From Austropuccinia psidii (taxonomy: Eukaryota > Basidiomycota > Pucciniomycetes > Pucciniales > Sphaerophragmiaceae), in contig JALGQZ010000004.1 in NCBI GenBank assembly GCA_023105745.1, forward strand, positions 69,243,112-69,307,111: DNA of 64,000 bases, written 5' to 3'. Below, in pieces: positions 12,001 to 24,500 of the stretch. The position numbers and the translations under genes were made by a program. The stretch's first letter is position 1. Every line of letters starts with the position of its first letter. Under the pieces are notes generated by a model that was not told the origin of the DNA, searched no databases, and worked only from the letters and a program-made list of their open reading frames with translations.

Positions 12001-14990
12001 CTTGGAATTCCTTCAGAAGTTCTTCTAGTGGGTCCTGAGAAGATATCTGGTATATATCAAGTGAAAATTTCTTTTCTTTGTTAGTACCAATGGTGATGTG
12101 CCTATTTTTACTGTTGTAAATGTCTATGCCATACATCCTCTGGTAATCTGTTCCCATTAAAAACCCTTGGATGTGGGCATCATCAAGCACTACAAACTCT
12201 GGGTTGAGTCTGATATTACCCTTCCTGTGGGGTATAATTATTTCTTTGATAATTGTCCCAATGGAAGTCATCTTCCCTGATGCACTTTTAAAGTTCTTTG
12301 CCTTAGTGGGCAAGAGCTGTTTTTCTCAGTTTGGGAAGTGGTTATCCAGGTAGTTTCTGGCCACTATGGAGCAGTGTGCTCCACTATCAATGATCAGTGG
12401 ATGCTCAGCATTGTCAATACAAACAGTCATTTTTGTGGCTGTCCCATGTATATATGCCATTCCTTTGGTTGGTTTAACCAGGAATGTTTGTGCATCTTGT
12501 GTGTGTTTTCACAAGTTCTTGTTAGCAGTGTCCTGTGGCATGCCTGCTTCCAACTGTATGTCCTGAATTTCTAGTGGGGTTTCCTCTTGTTATTCCACTA
12601 AAAATTCCTCTCTTGGGTCTTGATCATCATCAGATGGTTCTCTGATGGCATCACCCATGGAGTCTGATTCAGAATCCTCTATTGGGGATTCCTCTTCTGG
12701 GACTTTCTCAATGGGATAGACTCTCTTCTTTACCTTTGGACAGTTGTTGACATAGTGGTCTTTTGAACCACAATTGTGACAAGAATTCTTCTTTTTTTCC
12801 ACTTCTGCCACTCTTTCTCTGGGTTTGTCTTTAAACTCTACCCTGAGAGGTTGTTTCTCTTTGAAACCACTGCTTCTATATGGGGTGAATTTCCCTATAT
12901 GAGTCCTCTTCCTTATGTCTTGTAAGGTGTTGGCAATGTCATCTAGAGTGCAATTTTGGTTGCATCTGCATTTTACTGCATGCTCTAGTTCTCCTGGCAG
13001 TTGTGTCAGAAGCTTGTGATTCCTCATTTGGATGTTCATCTGAGGATCAATGGCTTTAAGTCTTTTAGACTGTCTAAGACACCACTCATATGGATCTTTT
13101 TCCACTGAGTATTTGTCATTTTCAAATGACATTGTCTTCTGCCATATCCAAGTTCCATTACTGTACTTTTGGATGATTTGACTCTTCCACCATGGGCAGT
13201 TTCTCCTGCCATGGATTTCTTTCATTTCTGTGTACCATATACTAGCATGATCTTTAAATGCAGTATTCAATCTAGCAGTAATCCAGTAGTCTGGTATGCT
13301 TGGTACATCAATGAAGAGTCCATCAATATAATCTATGAGTTCCATATGATCATATTTGCCTGATACAGAGAATTCGGGCCAGCTTGAGGCCTCAGGAAGC
13401 TGTTTCAAGGCTTCATTCTCTGAATAAGACATTCCATCTCCATCCTGGTATTGTGATGGAGATCTTTCCTTATTCATCAACATGGCATCTGGCTTGATGT
13501 CATCTGGTTGATATGGATTCTCCATAACTTGGCCTTGTGGTTGGGGCTTCAAGTTATGGTAGACATTAAACAATTTGTTTATGTCTTGGTCCAGACAATC
13601 CCTGTCCCTTTTGCTGTGGTGTTGTTCTTCAAAGACTAGATTCAGTCTTTTGTTGGTTTCTTCAGAGGCTTTGCTCAGTTGAGCATATCCTTCTTGAAGA
13701 TTCTTAACTATCTATTCCAAGGAGGCTTGTGTTTTTTTCATCCCCTCTTGGCCAGCTTCAAGTTCTGCAAACTGCTTTGTAGATTGTTCAGAATATTGGG
13801 ACATTTGTAACCACAGTGTATCACTGTTGATGTTACTCTCAGATGTGACAATGTTATGTTCAGTCTGAGTGGGGGTAATGTTTCTATTACTAGGACTACT
13901 GATTCTAGAGTGGTTTACAACTACTTCTGGTTCTTGTGTACTTCTTTTACCAAATCTAACAGCTTCTGTATCATAGGGTCTGACTCTTTCCTCCTCTGGT
14001 TGAAGGAGGTTTTGTTATTGCCCTTGTTTCCTTGTCTTCTCCTGGAAACTTCCTGGAATTGTGAATAATGGTGACTCTTGGCCACTGATCTGCTGGTTTC
14101 TGAATGGTGTGAAGCCACTGGAGAGATGATTTGGCCTGCTCCTTGTGAGCCTGAAGGAATCTGAGTAGGCCCTGTCTGGTTTAACTGTTCTTCTATAGCT
14201 TGGATAGTGGCTTGATTCTCCCTTATCCTCTGTGCCCTTGCCTCCAGGAGTCTGAACTGCCTGGTAGGATTCCAACCTTTGGTGATTACCATAAGGTCTT
14301 TGAAGTCTATCTCTCTGAGACAGATCTTCTGGCAACTTTCTCCAAGTTCTGCCCAGTGAGATGCCAGGTTGAACCTCTTGTTGTCCATGCTCCATTGGAA
14401 TAAGTCCTTGAGGAGTTGGTGGAGCTGAAGAACTTGATCCATGTCTTTCCAGTCCTCTGGTTTGAGGTCTCCATTGAACTGGAGTGTGAATGGCAGGGTT
14501 GATATTATCTCCCTCATTGTTTTGCCATCCACTACTGTGTCCAAGGTGTCCTCTTTCAGGTCTTCTGGTTCTGGACAAACCTTCTCTGTCCTCTGGTTGG
14601 TTCTTTTGGAAGCCAAGATCTCTGAGGTGTACAGGTGACATGTTAGTGTTTGCAAGCAGTCAAAAACTTTATGTTCTTAGGGTATTTACCTTTGACTGTG
14701 CCTTGTACAAATTTGTTGTCTGCTTATTTGGGAAATTTACCTTTAGAGGTTACAACTGGGTTAATTATAGTAATTTTCCCTGTACAAGTTATCAAGGTTG
14801 GTTTACCTTGTATTGATCCAGAATTTTGTGGTTTTCTACTCTTCTGTGTGGAAATGGGTGTCCACTTATTTGCTGTTATCAGGCCTTCACTGTGCCTCTT
14901 TCCTTTGCCTTTGCTGCCCTCTGGTTCTGAGGGTGTCACTGGTGTGTTGGACTGTGACTGGCTTTCAAGTGGTATGAAGTTATCTTCCAC
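9003..14990 (-). pseudogene. B1 gag-pro-pol, several stops and frameshifts
   Basis: Gag begins near 14990, stops at 14724, resumes in another frame (14655-13921) and again at 13573-12590. It contains a CCHC knuckle (around 12740-12785) and a long hydrophilic N-terminal part absent from T3-C. The protease shows a DSGAHCS motif just upstream of 12313. RT carries YIDD near 11360, followed by RNase H. The frame slips near 10575 after the RNase H motif NADG and continues at 10502-10029. The HHCC and D,D,E integrase follows to 9003. In-frame stops include TAA at 12590, stops where relatives have Cys and Trp (before 12313) and TGA at 10029. The last seven or so codons of the open frame ending at 8979 belong to the A2 LTR. 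Not functional as it stands. Confidence 0.85.
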
Positions 14991-15562
14991 TGAACCAAAA
15001 CAGGAAAAAGAGGGCTTATGTCAGTTAAGAATTCTCAAAAAATGCTGGTTTTGCACGTCTAAGAATGGCCTCTGGGCTTGTATATTTTTACAATGTGCCC
15101 TTGTATAATGACAGTGTGATTGAATTAACAATTCTACGTCAGAAATACAGCTTACTGATATTTGGTATACTGTTTTTATACCAATATCTCACAGAATAAC
15201 TTGTAATTAGCAAGTGTAAACTGTCAAAAAGTGGTGTGTAACAGGGCAATTGAGTTAACAATATGTCCAACCACGCCTCAACTGTTGGTTTATCAGTATG
15301 AGGTGTCTTAATTTTAATTGAAAAATGAGACTGTATGAATGGCTTAAGTGTTTTTATATGTAAAACACACCAAAAATAAGGGTCTTGTGGTTATTAGCCA
15401 CGTGACAGGTACTCTTAAAATATGAGTATAAAAGTAGTATATGTACCAAAAAAAGAAAAATATATTTTTAAGAAATATTAGGCCTAAAAAGAATAAAACA
15501 ATTGTCAGAAAGTGAGAAATAAGAGAAAAACTCACTTATAAGGGTCCAAAAAAGGTTTAAAA

Positions 15563-15581
15563 CACGGCCAGGCCCCCAAAA
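15563..15581 (-). promoter_or_regulatory. Primer-binding site of B1
   Basis: On the minus strand the LTR ends CCAGCTGACA and is followed by TTTTGGGGGCCTGGCCGTG, the same block as in A2 and T3-D although the LTRs differ. Confidence 0.65.
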
Positions 15582-16980
15582 TGTCAGCTGGAGTCTATGT
15601 TGAAGCAGTAATTAGGCTATTTACAGCTAGAACTATGACTGTGACACATGGAAATAATTTTAAAATAATAGTTTTAATATAATAACAGGGTTCTACTATT
15701 GAAAAATAGTGGTGGTGAGCGCTATTGAGAACCCTGGGTGCAGTCTTACCAGTTGGATTACTATAATAAGAACTACAATAATTAAAATTATAATTATACC
15801 CTGATTATTACCCAAGAGTAAAACTGTTTTTGACAGTTTACTACGTAGTATATTCAAGAGAAGGATGAGGAAACAATTCTGGCTGTGAAAAGCCTCCTTT
15901 TTATCCTGAAATGGGTGGAAAGGGTGCTAGACCTTTCCACGTAGAGGAAGTGAAGATTTTTCACCCTCTAGTACTGGTTTGTGGTTTGCAAACTGCCTGT
16001 ATAGCTTGTATTGGGCTCAGATGTGGTTTTGAAACCACATCTGGGCAGTTTTCACCAATACAGGGTGAAAATTTTCATCTGGGGACCTCACAGCCTGATT
16101 CTGATGTGTATGACGCGTAGAATGATGCACAGAAACTTTATGGGACCCCAGTATTGACTGAAATATGAGGTATTGAAGTAAAAACAAGCTTCTTTGTCTA
16201 TTTGACACCTCATATTCATGTTTATGGGATATTATCCCATGGCAAGGCTGTATATGACAGCAGGTGGGAATCTGACCTTAAAACAGCCATACCTTTGTTA
16301 ATTCTTAAGATATCAACCTCAAAATTGGTTCAGTGTGTAGCCCTGTATGTGCTCTACACAATGGTACCTCATTTGATATGGGTATCATCAAATATGGCAA
16401 AGTTATCCCATGTACAAGATTTTTGTACATTTGCGTGGTATAGGCAAAAAGCTGTATTGAGCTTATTTGCCCCATAACTTTTGTTCTAGTTGAGCTATGG
16501 GGAAATGGATGACACCATCAGATAGCCCTGATTGTGATCTTTTCAAAAAGACCCCACTTCAAGTATCTCACACTAAAACTGTAGAAGTTAGATGAGAGGT
16601 GAATGTTTTGTTCACCCTTATTTGGCCTGAAATTGACCATAACTCCAGTAATATTGGTGCTAGCTCAGTTTGGCTGGTACCATTGGATAGCCCTGGCTTA
16701 GATCTTCATTGTGAGTACCCATTTGATGGGTTAAGCCTCTCTTTCTAGATTTTAGATGAGAGGTGAAAATTAAGGTTTATGCTCAGCAATAACTTTGTTA
16801 TTTCTTGTCCTATGGTGATGGGACTTATATTTTCAGAAAGAGGTGAGTTTCCTCTTTCTTTTGATACCTTTTGAGCCTATTTGGCTCAGCTCCATGTTTT
16901 GGTGGTATTCTGGCTATACCATTGGTTTATGGTATTTTGGCTGTCATGCTTGTGCTCTGGTTTTGAGTCACAGGCTGACA
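15582..16980 (-). repeat. 5' LTR of B1 (1,399 bp)
   Basis: On the minus strand it starts TGTCAGCC (16980) and ends AGCTGACA (15582), giving a perfect 6-bp terminal inverted repeat TGTCAG/CTGACA. It matches the solo LTR at 33570-34789 and the fragment at 44044-45022. Short open frames inside (for example 15911-16120 and 16202-16477) also occur in the other LTR copies and have no known domain, so I do not call them genes. Confidence 0.85.
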
Positions 16981-17117
16981 CCAAACACATTGAAGTGAGA
17001 TTTCAATACCTATGCGACCTGGTCAGAAAGAACCTACTGAAAGTGCAACATGTTTCAACAAATGAAATGGCTGCTGATTTCCTGACAAAAGCACTGGGAA
17101 CTGTCAGACATGCCTGA
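16981..17117 (+). pseudogene. Ty1/copia RNase H C-terminal fragment
   Basis: From the B1 junction the plus strand encodes a stretch starting KHIEVRFQYLCDLV, followed by an ADFLTKAL motif and a stop at 17117. A KHI/R block and an ADxxTKAL motif end the RNase H of Ty1/copia polyproteins. The upstream part was displaced by B1. About 45 residues remain. Confidence 0.75.
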
Positions 17118-17530
17118 GCAACTAAGATGCTTAAGCTGACGTACCCTGATAAGGCCACGGAGGGGTGACATAATCACTGATGTGATCAATGACCTAATCA
17201 AGTGACGTCAGCACTGATCACCAGATGACATAATCAATAACCTAACCTGCCACCCCCGCTCCACTCTTCCCTATATAATATCACTCATCTCACCTTCCTC
17301 AATTCAGAAAACAAAACCTCTTCCAAAAAAGTCATATTCTCTTCTTTTGACTTTTCATTGCATGCAATATGATTCAACTGACACAACCAACAGAAACAAG
17401 ATTCAATACCGTCGACTGACTACGAGTGATACGCAGACACAGTGGAGGTAATGAATCACTGAATTATATAATTACTACATATTTGTAACGACCTTATTGA
17501 TCTTTCTACCTTTGCACCCAGGCTGTATGT
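17118..17530 (+). repeat. Probable Ty1/copia 3' LTR
   Basis: A purine-rich GGAGGGG (17159-17165) leads into a likely LTR start at 17166. Within it are three TGACMTAATCA repeats (17166, 17190 and 17226), a palindromic TGACGTCA (17203-17210) and a TATA-like CTATATAATA (17271-17280). This looks like a compact promoter. The right end is uncertain; no clear CA end could be fixed. Confidence 0.5.
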
Positions 17531-17769
17531 GTGTAGTTGAATAAGTATTACAGTCAGATAGATTGATCTTTATTATAAGTGTCCTAGTTGTCAAAGGTAT
17601 TTACTCACTAACTATATAGCTATCCAAATATCCTACTTATGCCAAAAAATCATTACTTAGGTTGTACCTAAATAGCTTTACCACTACTGTGTGTTTTAGT
17701 TAATCAAAATTATACTTCAATAGAGTGACACAGAGATTGTTAGACCATAACTAACTCTTGACTAAGCTT

Positions 17770-19102
17770 ACAGAAACCTAACTCAAGAAGAAGAATGGCT
17801 ACTTGAGAAATATATAACTCAATCTGAATAATTGTTACAAATCTTAAGACCTTAAAAAAGACCTAAAGCATAAGAAAATTAAGCATTATTGATCTTCAAG
17901 ACTAAAAATTTCTATTGAAGATATAGGACAGGGTACAATACCCTAATTAACTAAATCAGATTGTGGTAAAGTATTTTTTGGTGGTATGGAATATGAGCCT
18001 TTGAGATATTACCAAATATTCAAAGCTCATACAAAACAACTTTACAAAACTTATTTTAATAGTAAGAATTGAAATCATAATCTTAAAATAAGCAAATATT
18101 CCATAAAAAAACATAAATACTTGATTATCTCATAAACATTTGAAATAAATTACACCATAGGATTTCTCCTCAAATACTACACAGATTACTCTTTTATGTA
18201 ATATCTTTAAACCCAATACTTACTGATATACCTGGGTATATGAATTTTTATGATCAGTGCATAATTTCATGGTTTTTAGCTCATATCTTTTGAATTGCAC
18301 ATGATAAAGAGTTGATTCAAAAAAAATTACCACAAAATAGCTTCCAAAATATATATCTAAGATCTATTTGGAAAGCTATAAAAAGGTTAAAAATAAGAGG
18401 GGATATTGAGAAAAATAGCAATAGCTGTTGACCAATTGAAATTAAAAGTGCCTCAAATGTAAAGATCAGCAGATATTCAGATTCTAAAAGCTCATATGTT
18501 ACCAATTCTGTAATTTTCATCAGGATATTTGAGGTATAACCCTAGGAAATCATGTTTTGAAGTACAAAATAGTAAATTTTGACAGAAAAGATGAGCTACA
18601 AGGAAAATCATCAAACATAAATTTTTAATAATGTAATGAAATATTCTTGGAATCTTGGTAAGAAAATGCCAAGCTATCAGAATTCACTCCCTTAATTTAT
18701 GTATCATAAAAATCTTAAAGCTTATTAATGATTAAAGTAAAGTCTTAAAAATGATCATTTCTGATCAATAACTCTAATCTTATTTCAAGTTTAACAGTTA
18801 AATAAGAGATAAAACTGGTGGTTAGTAATATTATTGTCATAAATTTTATATAATTATTAAATAACAACTTTTGACACATTCATTATTTGTTTATAACAAC
18901 AATAAATTGCCATAAATATAATCTTTTTATTATATTATTTTATTCTTTTCATATAATATAGATATTTTTGCACCATAATTATAATGATTCCTTATTATTA
19001 TGATTATTTTGAATCTTATTATTGATTGAAATAAGAAAATTCATAGTACAATATGTAAAATATTAAAAGTTTTTACTAATTTTTTCATAGTCAAACCTTA
19101 CA
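17770..19102 (+). mobile_element. T3-D-like remnant: pol 3' end and 3' LTR
   Basis: Bases 17770-17880 encode a decayed copy of the last part of pol (similar to the T3-D region near 47190-47112, with the Trp codon still TGG). A 3' untranslated stretch and polypurine tract (to 17991) follow, both close to T3-D at 46994-47100. An LTR (17992-19102) starts TATGAGCCTTTGAG and ends CATAGTCAAACCTTACA. Everything upstream is missing; 17530-17770 holds nothing I recognise. Confidence 0.7.
17992..19102 (+). repeat. 3' LTR of the T3-D-like remnant (1,111 bp)
   Basis: The head and the terminal 17 bases match the T3-D LTR, but it is only about half as long and its first G is changed (TATGAG for TGTGAG). 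It is AT-rich and holds no gene. Confidence 0.65.
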
Positions 19103-19109
19103 GTTAGAG

Positions 19110-20264
19110 CCTGAAATAAAAGAAAAGATGGGTAATATAAGATACTATTTGATAGCAATGTTTTCCCCACAAAAGTCAAAGATGCATTTGGAGCTAATTA
19201 TTTTTTTAATCTTAAAATAAAAGCAGAATAGAGATGGGTATTTATTACTTTTAGCCCTTCAAGAAAGTGATTGGTATGTTAGAAGCTAGTTTTAATGGTT
19301 AAAACAATTCTTTAATCTGTATCAAGACATACACAAACAGTTCAAATGCATTAGTAGTTTCTTTCTGTAACTTCAGGCTAGCTTCATTTCCTTGGATGCC
19401 AGTTCAAATTTCCCTGGCTGGTAGAAAATCTATATAATCACCAGAGTTACAGTCCCTTTAAGCTGATTTGAGGCCAAAACTGATAGAATTTTGCATACGT
19501 TCTGACACTACATGACTAGATACAATAAACTTAGGGAGGATGTCATTCTTTGAGGCAATATGGCTTCCCCGCCTCAAAATTAATATTTCCTATTTATCTT
19601 AATTTTATTTTAGCTAATCATAGTGTAATATCCATACCAAAACTGTAATTAAAGTGTTTTTTATTACCCAGCTTTGAGACTTAATACCTCATATGTAAGG
19701 TAAAGCCATTAGTGTGGTACACATGCAAAATTCAATTCCTCATAGCTCATGAAATAGATACCACATCTCATTTTTAGCACAAAAAATGATTCCTTATACT
19801 GTAAGTGGTCTGGCTTATTTTAAACTCAAGAGTTTTCAAAATTCTAAAAAGATGGTCTGATTTTCAAATTTTGAGCTTAAATTGATAAAGCTACAGGATT
19901 TTTATGGTAGGATGACCCAATTTATATTTTCAGGTGGAATCTAATGGTGATAAACTTATTTAATAATTATTACTCTTATAGAAATTTCCTAATATTTCTT
20001 CCAAAAATATTTAGTTTTGAGAATTTTTAATAATTTGTAAAGTCTTCCTAGCTTGTTTGAGTAAAACTGTAGAATTATAATGTTAATATTTCTATCAAGT
20101 TTTCTGAAGTTTGCAAGATATATTCTTTATTCTTATTACTTCAATGATTATATCCTGTTAAACTTACATAAGAAAGAGCTCAAAAGAATAAATTTAATTT
20201 TAACTTTAATTTTGTTTATTATCTGTGGTATTTTGGGTATCTGAAAATACCTCTAAAGCTCACA
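19110..20264 (-). repeat. LTR-E copy 1
   Basis: On the minus strand it begins TGTGAGCTTTAGAGG at 20264, followed by the ATACCC...CCACA pattern seen in LTR-E at 31674. Internal blocks (for example around 19410 and 19740-19800) resemble 30850 and 31200-31260. The low-coordinate end is not clear. Confidence 0.5.
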
Positions 20265-20899
20265 GTAAGCAGGCAGCTTGCAGAATTTTTATGTTACTAT
20301 GCAGAATCAAGGGAGAGAAAATCTTAATTCAAAATTAGAACTGTGAATCTTTAATATTAGCATATTATTGTTTTAAAATGGTTTTGGTAATCTTGGTAAA
20401 TCTTCTTTGCTAAGAATGTCAAAAATCCTGTCCAGAAATATTAAGCATGAAGATGGTGTTAGTAATAGGAAAATTGAAAGGTAAATAGTCCTTCTCAATA
20501 AAAAAAAACCATTAATAATACATTTTGTTATATAATCCATTTTTATAAGGCTTAAGTTTCATTTCAGGGGCTGAAGCAGGGATGGAATAGTATCTGTGTA
20601 CCACCAGCTACTTGAGCTGCATCCTATATGAGCCCCCATTCTACCTCTCTTTCCATTGATGCTCTGAAATGTATTTCTGACTTTCAATTCTTTATTAAAA
20701 CTCTATAACAGTAATGAAGAAATGGGGAATTCATTAATCTAGTTAGATTCCACCATTTTTACTCTTCTTGCTTGGAGAATGTAACACCAGAGAGCTTGAG
20801 AAGGTCATTAAACCAGAAGAGTGGTTAGTTAGAGTGTTTGATGGTGGCGAGCTCACATTTTCCATGCCTTAATCCATAGAGACGCGTGCTCGAAATTGT
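20265..20899. other. No recognisable gene
   Basis: Flank between the LTR-E and the gene island. Composition becomes less AT-rich after about 20560. I see no ORF, repeat or RNA gene here. Confidence 0.5.
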
Positions 20900-21259
20900 T
20901 TGAAAGACATCAAAGGCATCATAGGCAGGCTGCTAGTGCCGATGTTGGCACTGGGCAGAGAGGTGAGCTCTAAGGATCATGGGAGTAAGGGAGATCTGAG
21001 TGGGGTGCACCGTGCAGCAGGGGGGCTAGGGGTTCTCACAAGCTCGCAGGTGGGAAGTCTTGTTAATATTGCATATGCATTTTCGGCTCAATTTTTGCTC
21101 TCCTTGGCCAAAGTTTTTGTCGCGCTTTGCTTTTTCTTGTGGCTGCTTTTAATCTTTAACCTTGTCATCATCCTTGTTCTGGCTCTAGTTCTAGCCTGGT
21201 TGGAATTGGCGTTAGGACGTTTCAGGTCGTCAGAAAAAACGAAATATCCAATCGATTGA
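20900..21259 (+). CDS. Small hypothetical ORF with hydrophobic C-terminal half (doubtful)
   Basis: A 119-codon frame starts at ATG 20900 in the GC-balanced island, about 280 bases before the polymerase gene. Residues from about 62 to 105 are strongly hydrophobic and could form one or two membrane helices. I recognise no family. It may be a small membrane protein, part of the 5' untranslated region of the polymerase gene, or chance. No splice or promoter evidence supports it beyond composition and position. Confidence 0.2.
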   Translation: MKDIKGIIGRLLVPMLALGREVSSKDHGSKGDLSGVHRAAGGLGVLTSSQVGSLVNIAYAFSAQFLLSLAKVFVALCFFLWLLLIFNLVIILVLALVLAWLELALGRFRSSEKTKYPID

Positions 21260-21537
21260 TTCATCAAGATTTAGGAATTGGATCTTCAAATGATTTTAAA
21301 TTTTTATCCTGGATGAAAAGTCTCAAAAAAAGAATCTCAATTTCACCTTCCATTGACATTAAACATTTAATTCAATCACCTTCAATATTTTATCTTCAAT
21401 CAAGGAAATTTGTCTGTGAGTTTTGCATTTCATTCTCATTTTATCTTATTATTCGACCATAATACTGATTGAAGTCGATTTGTTTGCCTTAGCTCATTCT
21501 TTAACTCATCAAGATTCGCGTCCATTAGCTCATTCAT

Positions 21538-24500
21538 TTGATCATTCTTCATATGGCAATGATAGTATGCCGTCGCCGTTTCAATTTTCCACTTGCATTT
21601 TTACTGACAGTGTTTTTTTTAGTTGTACGGAACGCCGTTGGAGTCCAACTTCTTCCTCCTTCAATCCACTCTCAAATCTTTCCTCAAACACCCTTTCCTT
21701 CTCCCTCCAAACAGGCTTTAGATATTTCAAGACAACATCTTGCTCGTCATGGCCTTAACACAAAGCTCTCAGATCCGATCCAAGCACCTTTAATTCAACT
21801 TCCACCATTGCAAGGAAATTCAATCCATCAACATTTTATTCGCCTGGGTTTCGATCGCGCTGAGCCTTATCTTTCATTGGCAAAGAAATTTGCTTCCACC
21901 CAGATTCCTGCTCTTCCTACCAATTGGTCGCAACAACCTGGCTGGACAATTTATCATTCAGATGGCTCATTTGAAGCAATTGATCACCCTCCTCAGGATC
22001 AAAATGCACTCGTCTTGGACGTTGAAACCCTTCCAGGTCATACCCATGGCCCTGTTATGGCAGTTGCAGTCTCCGCCTCTGCATGGTATAGTTGGCTCTC
22101 ACCTTGGCTTCTCGGAAAGTCCGATCAACCCAATCAACTTTTACCCATGCCATCCACCACTCATAGATTAATTATTGGCCATCACGTCGGTTTTGACCGT
22201 GCGCGTATTGAGCAAGAATATTCGCTTGACCGCACCCTTAATCGTTTCATCGACACAATGAGTCTTCATATTGCTACTTTTGGCCTTTCTAATCCTCAAC
22301 GGCCAGCTTTCTTGTCCTCTCAAAAACGCCGTCTTCAAGACGTCGACCTCAACACCAGCCAAACTTCAAATGCTATTTTAACTCATCCATCCTACACTCT
22401 CGCCAAAAATATAGAAAGCTCTCAGGACATTGACATCGAATGTTGGACCAATGTTGCCTCTATGAACTCGCTAGAAGACGTTGCAAAATTACATTGCAAT
22501 ATTCAGCTTGATAAGACCATCCGCAATGCATTTCTTGATTGTAATCGAACTCAAATTCTCGATCATTTAAATCAACTCATCGATTATTGTGCTCGTGATG
22601 TTGCTGCTACTCACGCAGTCTATTGTAAACTTTTACCAATATTCTTACAACAATGTCCCCATCCTGTTAGCTTTGCTGGAATGCTTCAAATGGGCAACCC
22701 TTTTTTACCTGTTGACGAGACTTGGGAAAGGTTTATTGAGCGCTCAGAAGCCGCCTTTCGAATTAAGTCTTCCACAATAAAAGCAAGCCTGCTTGAACTA
22801 GCTGAAGCGACTCGAAAATTAATGTTTAGCAAAAATCCAAAAACTGGTCGACTGATCTATGAGGACGATCATTGGCTCAAGCAGCTTGACTGGACCCCCA
22901 AAAAAGCACGATGGACTCATTCTTCTTCTGTTTCGGTGACTTCAAACGACTCCCAGTCGACTCTGTCTAATGATTTTCATCAAAACTCAAAAAAAATTAA
23001 TACAGTACCTGCTTGGTTTGCCGATTTAAACCGTTGTGAAGAGAGTGGCTTGCTCCGCATTCCTCTGGAATCTCCATTAGCTTCTTTACTTTTTCAAGTC
23101 AAATTTAATGGCCAACCGGTCATTTGGTCTCGCAAACTCGGTTGGATGTTTGGTCGCGTTATAGATTCAAACGACATCAATACAGACCATCCAAATCCTG
23201 AAGTTTTTTTCCATGACATTCCTGCTCATATCCCTTTATTCGAGAATGAACATGTCTTCAAAATTTCCTTGTCTGAAGGCCACTCTACCCATCGAGTTAG
23301 GACATTGCTTGCACGCAAGCACTTCAAATCATTTTCAAATGGCGTTCTTTCTTCACCATATCATGAAGCAATCATGGCATGCGGAATTTCTAAAACTTTG
23401 AGTTCATCGGACGATTCCATTGTCAAAGCAGTTACCTTAAAACTAACTCACCTTGCTCAAGAAGCGAAGAAGCTGGATCAACGGCAAGCAATGCAAGATC
23501 CTTGGTTACGTCAACTGGATTGGACACCTGTACAGGATGAGCTGGACTACGCGCTTATTGAAAAGGTCTTGCCAAATAAGCTGCCCAAAAGTGCAAATGA
23601 AGTTTGTTCCATATCAAATTCCGCCGCTACTAAATCAACTCACTTAAAACGAGCATCTTTAGCAAAAGCTACTCAGTTAGAAGAAGAAGATAAAGTTTGG
23701 CCTCATTGGTATTGGCAACTGACGCGTAATGGAATTAATCAAATTAGTTTGACCACCAAAAGTCAGATAACACCTCTTCTGCTAAGACTCAGCTTTTGTG
23801 GCTTTCCTTTGTATCGCTCTAAACAGCATGGTTGGACTTTCCGCGTCCCTCTGGATAAATTACAAGATCCCTATCTGTCACGCAAACCATTAGTATTTGA
23901 TGCTGAGCGCGATCCTTCCTTTTTCAATGATCAGGAAGAAGCCATATATTTTAAGGTCCCTCATCCAGAAGGAGACAATGAAAATGTTGGGAGCCCGCTT
24001 AGTAAAGCTTTTGACAAAGCTTTTGAAACCAATGTACTGACAGCCAATCCTCTATGTATTGGACTTTCTCCCGGGTCTAGTTTTCAGTCAAATGATAAGA
24101 GTTGGAAAGAAGCCGATAGCCTTGCTTTAGCAGACAATGCTCGGCGAGCCTTATCAACCAACTTGGAATGTAGTTATTGGCTAAATGCAGCCCAACGCAT
24201 CAAGGACCAGATGGTGTTTTGGCAACCGGACCGAGTTGCTGAAGATGGTACAACTTATGAGACGATATTAGATCGTCTTGAACCTTCTAAGCGTAAACAA
24301 GGCTTAATTTTACCACAGGTAATCGTCATGGGCACCATCACCCGACGTGCTACCGAAAAAACTTGGCTAGCCGCTGCCAATGCAAAGAAAAACAAGATAG
24401 GCACCGAACTCAAATCTATGATTCGTGCACCACCAGGCTATGCTATTGTTGGTGCAGACGTGGATTCAGAAGAGCTTTGGATCAGCAGTGTCATGGGTGA

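Larger units (their letters stand above)
9003..16980 (-). mobile_element. T3-B copy B1, Ty3/gypsy element, 3' end displaced by A2
   Basis: Minus-strand order: 5' LTR (16980-15582), primer-binding block, leader, a long gag (from about 14990), protease, RT, RNase H and integrase, broken at 9003 inside the integrase C-terminus by A2. The end of pol and the 3' LTR of B1 are not in the window. Its right end at 16981 falls inside the RNase H tail of a Ty1/copia element. Confidence 0.85.

Noticed and set aside
13921..14655. Separate host gene upstream of B1 gag
   Set aside because: It lies between the B1 primer site and gag in the same orientation, with gag-like composition; best read as the frameshifted gag N-terminal part.
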